Assembly: GCA_943359705.1 (NCBI GenBank)
Contig: CALRIB010000041.1
Span: 1-7,664, forward strand
Reading direction: 5' to 3'
DNA: 7,664 bases
Source of the DNA: Candidatus Nomurabacteria bacterium
GTDB lineage: Bacteria; Patescibacteriota; Minisyncoccia; Phycocordibacterales; UBA2100
Shown: positions 1 to 5,617 of the stretch, piece by piece
Numbering within the stretch: position 1 is the stretch's first letter
Layout: the number at the start of each line of letters is the position of its first letter
Position numbers and translations under genes: made by a program
Notes under the pieces: generated by a model
The model's database searches: none
Told to the model about the DNA's origin: nothing
What the model saw: the letters and a program-made list of their open reading frames with translations, nothing else

Positions 1-116
1 CCATCCAAGGTCAGTGCGGTCCCGGCGGTTGTCCGAAGGCCGGTTTCTTCCCGATGGTTAAAGGGTGCGAAGGGGTAAACCCCGTTCAAGTCGCGAACGG
101 CTGGTGCAGCCCTTGA
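1..116 (+). CDS. C-terminal fragment of a cysteine-rich protein (partial, 5' end outside window)
   Basis: An open frame enters from the left edge (first complete codon at base 3) and stops at TGA 114-116, leaving 37 residues. The fragment is rich in Gly, Pro and Cys, with four cysteines at fragment residues 5, 10, 22 and 35 (QCGPGGC near the start, GWCSP at the end). An even number of spaced cysteines in a Gly/Pro-rich tail is typical of disulfide-bonded proteins outside the cytoplasm, so an exported or surface protein is my inference. It is followed 20 bp later by a strong terminator on the same strand, which supports its being the real end of a transcribed gene. The other two plus frames also have stops in this stretch but show no recognisable protein. 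I do not recognise the family. Confidence 0.6.
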   Translation, partial: IQGQCGPGGCPKAGFFPMVKGCEGVNPVQVANGWCSP

Positions 117-136
117 TTTGCACCGAAGACCAACTC

Positions 137-189
137 AACAAGCCCGCTCTCCATTCTCGTGAATGGACACAGCGGGCTTGTTTCTTTTT
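137..189 (+). terminator. Rho-independent terminator
   Basis: Arms 137-148 (AACAAGCCCGCT) and 171-182 pair perfectly over 12 bp. Inside, 151-156 (CCATTC) pairs with 161-166 around a TCGT loop, giving a two-tier stem. The T-rich run 181-189 (TTTCTTTTT) follows directly. It ends transcription of the gene at the left edge and insulates tpiA. Confidence 0.93.
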
Positions 190-213
190 ATAGATGCGGT
201 GTCAGGCTATAAT
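185..213 (+). promoter_or_regulatory. tpiA promoter with consensus -10 directly upstream of the start codon
   Basis: A perfect TATAAT lies at 208-213, eight bases before the tpiA ATG (222). A weak -35 (TTTTTA, 185-190, 3 of 6 matches) sits 17 bp upstream, inside the T-run of the preceding terminator. Transcription would be expected to begin near 220, so the mRNA would carry a 0-2 nt leader and no ribosome binding site. Confidence 0.7.
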
Positions 214-221
214 CCAGGCAC

Positions 222-974
222 ATGAAAGCCATCGTTGTCGCGAATTGGAAGATGAATCCGGCGACTTGGCGCGATGCGAAGAAGCTTTTTGAGGCAGAGC
301 GGAAGGCTGCGGAGGGGGCTAAGAATAGTGTTGTCATCATCGCGCCGCCCGCGATTTATTTACGCGACCTCTCAAGCGGCTATCGCGGCAAGAAAATTTC
401 TTTTGCTCTCCAGAATGCACATGCCGAAGCAGTCGGTGCACACACGGGAGACATTTCGCTCGCGCAGGGCAAAGACGCACGCGCATCGTATGTACTCATC
501 GGGCACGCCGAGCGTCGCGAGCTGGGGGAAACGGATGACGATGTGCGCAAAAAGGTGTTGGCCGCACTCGCGCTGAAAATGATTCCGATACTCTGCGTCG
601 GCGAAAAAGAGCGCACGCAAAGCGGAGCGCATTTTGAAGTCGTGCGCGCGCAGCTGCGCACGACGCTCGCGGAGGTAGCACCTGCCGCTCTCAAAAACAT
701 TCTCGTTACGTACGAGCCGCGATGGACTATCGGCAAAGACACCACAATGAACCCGCGCGAGATGCATGAAATGAGCATTTTTATCCGCAAATGCATTGTC
801 GAACTCTCCGGAGATACGGGGCATTCGATGAAAATTTTGTACGGCGGCTCGGTCGACGAAAAGAATGCGGTGGCGATGCTTCAGCATGGCGACGTGCGGG
901 GATTTCTGGTGGGACGCGCGAGCAAGAATGCGCTAGAATTTGCAAAATTATTACAAGCCATCGACACTGTCTAG
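222..974 (+). CDS. tpiA: Triosephosphate isomerase
   Basis: A cytoplasmic glycolytic enzyme interconverting dihydroxyacetone phosphate and glyceraldehyde 3-phosphate. At 250 aa it is full length for the family. Visible motifs are the N-terminal ANWKMN with substrate-binding N8 and catalytic K10, LQN at 63-65, catalytic H95 in IGHAERR (93-99), catalytic base E165 in TYEPRW (163-168), and the phosphate-binding YGGSV (207-211) and VGRAS (230-234). Two places depart from the usual form: the normally near-invariant Ser of IGHSERR is Ala96, and loop 6, usually PVWAIGTG, reads PRWTIGKD. The catalytic residues are intact, so I expect an active enzyme. ATG 222 is the only good start and brings catalytic residues to the standard TIM numbering. 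The stop TAG 972-974 is one base before the pgk ATG, indicating one transcript with pgk. Confidence 0.97.
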   Translation: MKAIVVANWKMNPATWRDAKKLFEAERKAAEGAKNSVVIIAPPAIYLRDLSSGYRGKKISFALQNAHAEAVGAHTGDISLAQGKDARASYVLIGHAERRELGETDDDVRKKVLAALALKMIPILCVGEKERTQSGAHFEVVRAQLRTTLAEVAPAALKNILVTYEPRWTIGKDTTMNPREMHEMSIFIRKCIVELSGDTGHSMKILYGGSVDEKNAVAMLQHGDVRGFLVGRASKNALEFAKLLQAIDTV

Positions 975-975
975 C

Positions 976-2115
976 ATGAAATGCGTTGACCAACTCTCGG
1001 CTGAGGAATTAAAAGGGAAGCGCGTGCTCCTGCGCTCGGATTTCAATTTACCGCTCGACACGGAGGGCGAAGTGGCCGATGTGTTTCGTTTGCGCCAGGG
1101 GTGGCAAACGGTGCAATACCTCTCCGAACGCGGCGCAAAAGTTGTCATCATCTCCCACATCGGTCGCGACCCGGAAGAATCCCTCGAACCGGTCGCGCGT
1201 GCGGCCAAGGAGTTCGGCAAAGTCACATTCGTTGCAGACATCACCGGACCCGCTGCACGCGGAGCTGTCGACGTGATGAAAGACGGGGAAGTACTCATGC
1301 TTGAGAATGTGCGTCGGGATGCTCGTGAGACAGAGAACGACGAGGGTTTTGCGCGCGAACTCGCATCGCTTGCGGAGCTATATGTCAACGACTCCTTTGC
1401 CGTCGACCACCGCAGCCATGCCTCGCTTGTGGGCGTACCCAAGCTTTTGCCCAGCTACGCAGGCCTGCTCGTGCGTGATGAAGTGGCGCATATCGACGCC
1501 GCGCGCGCCCCGCAAGGCCCGTCTATCGCCATTCTCGGCGGCGCAAAATTTGAGACCAAAGCGCCGCTCATCAAACTGCTGCTCGAAAAATACGACCACG
1601 TGTTCATCACCGGTGCGCTCGCCAACGACGTCTTCAAAGCACGCGGCTTTCCGGTGGGTCGCTCGCTGCTTTCCAAAGAATTACCGAGCCCCGATATTCT
1701 TGCCAACCCTCGTTTTCTCGCGCCGGTCGACGTGACCGCCGAAAAATCGGACGGCCAGGCGAAGGTAAAGAAGCCGGAGGACGTGGAAGCGGACGACAAG
1801 ATAGTCGACGTGGGCCCGGAGACGGTCGCGATGCTCGCTCCGCATCTCACGGCTGCAAAATTTATTCTTTGGAACGGCCCGACCGGCATCTACGAGCAGG
1901 GCTACATCCACTACACGCAGCAAATCGCCGAGCTCGCTTCCTCAGCCAGCAAAAACAACGGCGCACAAATCGTAATCGGCGGCGGCGACACCATTGCGGC
2001 CATCGAAGCCTCGGGCGTGCCGCAAGACAACCTCGGATTTCTCTCCACCGGCGGCGGCGCGATGCTCGAATATCTATTGAAAGGCTCTCTCCCGGCCATC
2101 GACGCGCTTAAGTAA
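976..2115 (+). CDS. pgk: Phosphoglycerate kinase
   Basis: Transfers phosphate from 1,3-bisphosphoglycerate to ADP, the first ATP-yielding step of lower glycolysis; cytoplasmic and monomeric in the family. At 379 aa it is slightly short (usual bacterial forms are about 390-400). Motifs in order: RSDFNLPLD (20-28; usual form RVDFNVP), DVFRLR (35-40) with the substrate Arg38, SHIGRD (60-65; usual SHLGRP), LENVRRD (109-115), YVNDSF and HRSHAS (145-150), ILGGAK with Lys191, WNGPTGIYE, and the nucleotide-binding GGGDT (335-339) followed by STGGGA. All core Arg/Lys/Asp positions remain, while flanking positions are divergent. I chose ATG 976, one base after the tpiA stop, over an in-frame TTG at 940 that would add 12 unconserved residues inside tpiA. 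There is no clear ribosome binding site, so it probably relies on translational coupling to tpiA. Confidence 0.96.
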   Translation: MKCVDQLSAEELKGKRVLLRSDFNLPLDTEGEVADVFRLRQGWQTVQYLSERGAKVVIISHIGRDPEESLEPVARAAKEFGKVTFVADITGPAARGAVDVMKDGEVLMLENVRRDARETENDEGFARELASLAELYVNDSFAVDHRSHASLVGVPKLLPSYAGLLVRDEVAHIDAARAPQGPSIAILGGAKFETKAPLIKLLLEKYDHVFITGALANDVFKARGFPVGRSLLSKELPSPDILANPRFLAPVDVTAEKSDGQAKVKKPEDVEADDKIVDVGPETVAMLAPHLTAAKFILWNGPTGIYEQGYIHYTQQIAELASSASKNNGAQIVIGGGDTIAAIEASGVPQDNLGFLSTGGGAMLEYLLKGSLPAIDALK

Positions 2116-2515
2116 GAGCGTTGCGAATTTTCTCTGCAGTCGATTCGGCTTCGCCTTCTGGGTATGGCTTTTGCGGCCAAAGTTTGAGGCCGTCGCCCTT
2201 GAATCGCGGGATGAGATGCACGTGCGCGTGGTCGACGAGTTGACCGGCGTGCTCGCGGTTGTTCATCATCACGTTTACGCCGTCCGCGTTTACTCCCTTT
2301 TCTATCGCAGCCGCTATGATGCGGGCGCTTTCGGTGACCGCCGCCCAGTCTTCGGGAGACACGTCGAAGATATTTTTTGCATGAGCTTTCGGAATGACGA
2401 GTGTGTGGCCGGGATTGACGGGGCGAATGTCGAGGAAGGCGAGGGTTTTGTCGTCCTCGTACACCTTGTATGAAGGAATCTCGCCCGCGATTATTTTGCA
2501 AAAGATGCAATCCAT
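2108..2515 (-). CDS. HIT-family nucleotide hydrolase (zinc-containing HINT/PKCI type)
   Basis: A 135-aa histidine-triad protein. The family hydrolyses nucleoside phosphoramidates or dinucleoside polyphosphates and is cytoplasmic. The active-site triad is HAHVHLIPR (96-104), with H98 as the expected nucleophile, preceded by the conserved NNREHAGQ (85-92). C3 and C6 (C-x2-C), with H45 and H96, match the zinc site of the zinc-binding HIT subgroup. The start is ATG at 2515 (MDCIFCKII); an upstream in-frame ATG at 2575 would add 20 residues unlike the family and run into recJ. The gene is transcribed against its neighbours: its TAA (2110-2108) lies within the end of pgk, an 8-bp tail-to-tail overlap, and its start is 22 bp from that of recJ. 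The exact substrate cannot be told from sequence. Confidence 0.93.
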   Translation of the reverse strand: MDCIFCKIIAGEIPSYKVYEDDKTLAFLDIRPVNPGHTLVIPKAHAKNIFDVSPEDWAAVTESARIIAAAIEKGVNADGVNVMMNNREHAGQLVDHAHVHLIPRFKGDGLKLWPQKPYPEGEAESTAEKIRNALT

Positions 2516-2521
2516 CGATGC

Positions 2522-2531
2522 AGTATACAAT
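2522..2531. promoter_or_regulatory. Shared bidirectional -10 region for the HIT gene and recJ
   Basis: The ten bases AGTATACAAT contain a symmetric GTATAC (2523-2528). On the minus strand it reads TATACT (2527-2522), followed by six bases and the HIT ATG at 2515. On the plus strand TACAAT (2526-2531) is followed by six bases and the recJ ATG at 2538; TATACA (2524-2529) is an alternative register. No convincing -35 is visible on either strand. In both directions the expected transcription start falls on or within two bases of the start codon. This is inferred from sequence only. Confidence 0.6.
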
Positions 2532-2537
2532 GGGGGA

Positions 2538-4211
2538 ATGGAAGTTTCCGAACTCGTCCGGACCCTGCTCGGCAAGCGCGGGATAGTCGAAGAGCATCAC
2601 ATCGCGGAATTCCTGAGCCCAGACTACGAATTGCACACGCACTCACCATTCCTGCTTGAGGGAATGGAGAGAGCACTTGTGAGGCTGTTTGCGGCGATGG
2701 CCGCAGGGGAGCGTATCGCCGTGTACGCCGATTTTGACTGCGACGGGATTCCGGGCGCGGCTGTTTTATCAGATTTCTTTCTGAAAATAGGGTATGAAAA
2801 TGTTGAGATTTATTTACCGCACCGCGACCGTGAAGGATACGGGTTCCATATCGAAGCTATTGAACAACTCGCGACGCGTAACGTCGGACTCATCATCACG
2901 GTTGACGTGGGCACAACAGCGCTCGATGCGGTCGCGTTTGCAAAAACAAAGGGTATTGACGTGATTGTCACCGACCATCATGAAATCACAGGAGCTTTGC
3001 CGGATGCCGTCGCAGTATTGAATCCGAAGTTGGGAAACTATCCGTTCCGCGATCTCTGCGGCGCGGCGATGGCTTTTAAGCTCGTGCAGGCGGCGCTTGC
3101 GGAAGGAAAGAAGCGGGAACTCAAACAGTTCACGCAGATACAGGACGGCTGGGAAAAGTGGTTGCTCGACCTCGTCGCCATCGCGACCGTCGCCGACCTC
3201 GTCCCCTTGGTCGGAGAAAATCGCGTACTCGTGCACTGGGGTCTGCGCGTGCTCCGCAAATCGCCGCGCGAAGGCATCGTTGCGCTATGCAAAGCGCTTC
3301 GACTGCGCCGCGAAGAATTGCGTGAAGACGACATTGCCTTTTCCATCGCTCCGCGCATCAACGCGGCTTCGCGTATGGACGAGCCCGACCTCGCATTTCG
3401 TTTACTCACTACGCAAAACCGCGACGAGGCCGAAAAATTGGCAGCGCACCTTGAAGAATTGAACGCAAAACGCAAAGGAGTCGTTGCAGGAATCGTGAAG
3501 CAGGCGAAGAAAAGCGCAGCGCAGCGTTACACGGCGGAAGAAAAAATCGTCGTCCTCGGTAATCCTGAATGGAAGCCGGCGCTCATGGGGCTTGCCGCCA
3601 ATTCCGTCATGGAAGACCGCGGCGGAGTGGTGTGCATGTGGGGGAGGGATGCGCTCGGGCGATTGAAGGGTTCCTGCCGTTCCGACGGGAGCGTTTCAAT
3701 CGTGGAGCTTTTCGCTGCGTCGGGCGACGCGCTGATTGAGTACGGTGGGCATGCAAAATCCGGCGGCTTTAGTGTTTCATCAGAGCGTGTCCATCAACTG
3801 CCCGAAGCACTCACAAAAGCGGCAGAGCAACTCTCGACCGCGTCGCCAGTCGAGACATCTCTCATCGACGCGATTATCTCACTCTCCGAAATTTCGTGGC
3901 CGCTCTTCGACGACGTTTCCCGCGTGGGGCCCTTCGGCATCGGCAATCCGAAGCCGACGTTTCGTTTTTCGGATGTGGTCATAACCGGCGTGAAGCGTTT
4001 CGGAAAGGAACAAAATCACGTCGAATTGATGCTCGAAGACCGGCGCACAGGCGCCCGCGCCCGGGGCTACGATTTTTTCCGCTCGCCCGATGACTTTACC
4101 GCCACACCGGAGCCGGGTCTCACCGTAGGTCTCCACGCTTACCTCGAGCGCGACTCCTATCGCCGTGCACTTGCCCTGAGGATAACTGACGTCTTGCCTG
4201 CGGGGGCATGA
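2538..4211 (+). CDS. recJ: Single-stranded-DNA-specific exonuclease RecJ
   Basis: A 5'-3' exonuclease on single-stranded DNA that works in recombinational repair (RecFOR pathway), mismatch repair and base excision repair; cytoplasmic and metal dependent. At 557 aa it is a typical full-length RecJ. DHH domain: ADFDCDG (64-70) with D65, D67 and D69, TVDVG (121-125) with D123, TDHHE (145-149), DLCGAAMAFKL (172-182), DLVAIATVADLVPLVGENR (211-229), and APRINAASRMD (271-281). DHHA1 domain: GSCRSDGS, then YGGHAKSGGF with H405. A C-terminal OB-like domain begins around FGIGNPKPTF. ATG 2538 is preferred: the next residues match the usual RecJ N-terminus (LLGKRGI, then AEFLSP), and upstream in-frame starts (2505 and earlier) would lie inside the HIT gene. 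The stop TGA 4209-4211 is part of the next promoter's extended -10. Confidence 0.96.
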   Translation: MEVSELVRTLLGKRGIVEEHHIAEFLSPDYELHTHSPFLLEGMERALVRLFAAMAAGERIAVYADFDCDGIPGAAVLSDFFLKIGYENVEIYLPHRDREGYGFHIEAIEQLATRNVGLIITVDVGTTALDAVAFAKTKGIDVIVTDHHEITGALPDAVAVLNPKLGNYPFRDLCGAAMAFKLVQAALAEGKKRELKQFTQIQDGWEKWLLDLVAIATVADLVPLVGENRVLVHWGLRVLRKSPREGIVALCKALRLRREELREDDIAFSIAPRINAASRMDEPDLAFRLLTTQNRDEAEKLAAHLEELNAKRKGVVAGIVKQAKKSAAQRYTAEEKIVVLGNPEWKPALMGLAANSVMEDRGGVVCMWGRDALGRLKGSCRSDGSVSIVELFAASGDALIEYGGHAKSGGFSVSSERVHQLPEALTKAAEQLSTASPVETSLIDAIISLSEISWPLFDDVSRVGPFGIGNPKPTFRFSDVVITGVKRFGKEQNHVELMLEDRRTGARARGYDFFRSPDDFTATPEPGLTVGLHAYLERDSYRRALALRITDVLPAGA

Positions 4212-4217
4212 TAGTAT
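4209..4217 (+). promoter_or_regulatory. Extended -10 promoter of the 4224 membrane-protein gene
   Basis: TGA-TAGTAT has the extended -10 form (TG, one base, then a -10 hexamer) and overlaps the recJ stop codon TGA (4209-4211). Six bases separate it from ATG 4224, so transcription would start at the start codon itself. No good -35 is visible, which an extended -10 can tolerate. Confidence 0.5.
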
Positions 4218-4223
4218 CGCTGT

Positions 4224-4865
4224 ATGCAAGAATTCTCCGTCGGCGAGTGCGTACGCTACGGTTGGGACACCTTCAAAAAACGCCCGTGGTTTTTTATAGG
4301 AATTTCACTCTTCTTCGCAGTCATTGGCGGTGTTTCTTCCAACATCGTCTCCAATGCAACGGCGCAGGGGATGACCGGCAGCGGTTTTTTCCTCTGGCTC
4401 GTCGACTTCTTCGTGATACAGGTGTTTATTTCGATGGGGCAAATCGCCTTTTTCATCAAAGCGCATGATTCTGTTGAAACGGTAAAGCTCGCGGACGCGT
4501 GGGCGCCGCATGTCTACCTCAAATTCCTCGGCACCTATTTACTGACGGCGGTCATTGTCGTCGGCGGACTCATTCTCCTTATCGTCCCGGGCATCATCTG
4601 GGGACTCGGCCTCTACGCCGCCACCTATCTCACCGTCGACAAGGGGTTGAAGCCTATGGAGGCGATACGCGAGAGCTTCCGCATCACCAAAGGATTTAAG
4701 TGGCGCATCGCACTTCTTAGTCTCGCGCTCGTCGGCGTCGCTCTTCTCGGCCTTCTCGCGCTTGTCGTCGGCATTTTCGTGGCCACCCCCGTCATCTTCC
4801 TCTCAATGGCTCACGCATATCGCACCCTCCAGGCAAAAGCAGGTCCGACCCCGGTAACCGCGTAG
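4224..4865 (+). CDS. Multi-pass integral membrane protein of unknown function
   Basis: A 213-aa membrane protein with a cytoplasmic-looking N-terminal stretch (GECVRYGWDTFKKRPW) and roughly five or six hydrophobic segments, about residues 22-42, 56-80, 100-132 (probably two) and 160-195 (probably two). It has the layout of the DUF975/YciC and GPDPase-membrane-domain type: IVPGIIWGLGLYAATYLTVD, then a charged amphipathic linker with the pattern GLKPMEAIRESFRITKG, then a final hydrophobic pair. Proteins of this type are common in compact genomes and mostly uncharacterised, so I assign no function. The start is ATG 4224, immediately after an extended -10 and without a ribosome binding site. Neighbouring recJ and RNase HI do not suggest a role. 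The family-level resemblance is from memory and moderate. Confidence 0.85.
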   Translation: MQEFSVGECVRYGWDTFKKRPWFFIGISLFFAVIGGVSSNIVSNATAQGMTGSGFFLWLVDFFVIQVFISMGQIAFFIKAHDSVETVKLADAWAPHVYLKFLGTYLLTAVIVVGGLILLIVPGIIWGLGLYAATYLTVDKGLKPMEAIRESFRITKGFKWRIALLSLALVGVALLGLLALVVGIFVATPVIFLSMAHAYRTLQAKAGPTPVTA

Positions 4866-4883
4866 CCTCGAACCTCCCCTCCG

Positions 4884-4892
4884 TGCTAGTCT
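4884..4892 (+). promoter_or_regulatory. Extended -10 promoter of the RNase HI-MscL-ComEC unit
   Basis: TGC-TAGTCT (TG at 4884-4885, hexamer 4887-4892) stands six bases before the GTG start at 4899, the same geometry as the promoter at 4209-4217. No -35 is recognisable. The stretch between hexamer and start is pyrimidine rich (CTCCTT) and contains no ribosome binding site. Confidence 0.5.
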
Positions 4893-4898
4893 CTCCTT

Positions 4899-5312
4899 GT
4901 GAACAAGGTCATTATCTATACTGACGGCGGTGCACGCGGCAATCCGGGACAGGCGGGTGCGGGAGCGGTCATTATTGACGGCGACAAAACCTACGAATTG
5001 AAGAAATACCTCGGCGATGACCTCACCAACAATTGGGCAGAGTACGAAGCGGTCATTCTCGCGCTTGCGGAGGCGAAGAAACTCGGTTTCTCCGGACGGG
5101 AACTTGAGGTGCGTATGGACAGCAAGCTCGTCGTCGAGCAGGTACTCGGCAATTGGAAAATAAAGGAGCCAAGCCTGAAGCCGCAGGTGGCGAAGGTGCG
5201 AGCGCTTCTTGCCGATTTCCCTAAGTATCATTTTGTGCACATCCCTCGCGAGGAGAACGGCGAGGCCGACCGGCTTGTCAACGAGGCGCTAGATGAGAAA
5301 ATGGGAGTATGA
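4899..5312 (+). CDS. rnhA: Ribonuclease HI
   Basis: Cleaves the RNA strand of RNA-DNA hybrids, removing primers and R-loops; cytoplasmic, with two-metal-ion catalysis. The 137-aa protein consists of the bare catalytic domain. All four acidic catalytic residues are visible: D9 in YTDGGARGNPG (7-17), E48 in TNNWAEYEA (43-51), D74 in MDSKLV (73-78) and D124 in NGEADRLVN (120-128). The TNNxAEYxA form and the lack of the basic protrusion of Escherichia coli RNase HI place it in the compact subgroup also found in archaea and some Gram-positive bacteria. The start is GTG 4899; no ATG lies upstream in frame near the conserved N-terminus. The stop TGA 5310-5312 overlaps the mscL ATG (ATGA), so the two are probably translationally coupled. 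Confidence 0.94.
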   Translation: MNKVIIYTDGGARGNPGQAGAGAVIIDGDKTYELKKYLGDDLTNNWAEYEAVILALAEAKKLGFSGRELEVRMDSKLVVEQVLGNWKIKEPSLKPQVAKVRALLADFPKYHFVHIPREENGEADRLVNEALDEKMGV

Positions 5313-5617
5313 CCTTACGCAGACACTTGGGCGGGTTTATGGACTTCATTCGCGACCGCGGGGTCGCCGGTTTTGCCATCGGTTTTATTCTCGGCGGTGC
5401 CGCGCAAAAGCTCGTGCAGTCTCTCATGGACGACATTGTGAACCCGTTCATCGGCATAGCGTTCGGATTCACCAAAGGGCTCACCGATTACGCGATAGGG
5501 AGCTTCAAAGTAGGAGATTTTATTTCTGCCCTCATCAATTTCCTCGTCCTTTGCTGCGTGGTGTACCTCATATTTAAAGTGTTGCAGCTCGAGAAGTTGG
5601 ATAAACCGAAGGGATGA
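5309..5617 (+). CDS. mscL: Large-conductance mechanosensitive channel MscL
   Basis: A homopentameric inner-membrane channel that opens under membrane tension to release solutes in hypo-osmotic shock. At 102 aa it is shorter than the usual 130-150. It has the amphipathic N-terminal helix (FMDFIRDRG), TM1 (GFAIGFILGGAAQKLVQSL, about 21-39), the conserved D-I-V-N-P-F-I-G turn, a short extracellular loop, and TM2 (FISALINFLVLCCVVYLIFKVL). Compared with Escherichia coli, the loop is reduced and the C-terminal cytoplasmic helix bundle is almost absent. The TM1 pore-gate positions that align with L19 and V23 are both Phe (F22, F26). ATG 5309 overlaps the rnhA stop; ATG 5339 would delete most of the N-terminal helix and is less likely. 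The stop overlaps the comEC ATG at 5614. Confidence 0.9.
   Translation: MTLRRHLGGFMDFIRDRGVAGFAIGFILGGAAQKLVQSLMDDIVNPFIGIAFGFTKGLTDYAIGSFKVGDFISALINFLVLCCVVYLIFKVLQLEKLDKPKG

Noticed and set aside
372..887. Long minus-strand open frames opposite tpiA (and similar ones at 951-1442 and 1455-1889 opposite pgk)
   Set aside because: They lie wholly inside confidently identified genes, have low-complexity Arg/Ser/Ala composition and match no family.
940..975. Earlier pgk start at TTG 940
   Set aside because: It would add 12 unconserved residues and overlap tpiA. ATG 976, one base after the tpiA stop, fits the usual PGK N-terminus.
2394..2537. Earlier recJ starts (2394, 2505)
   Set aside because: They would place the N-terminus inside the divergent HIT gene, and the extra residues do not resemble RecJ.
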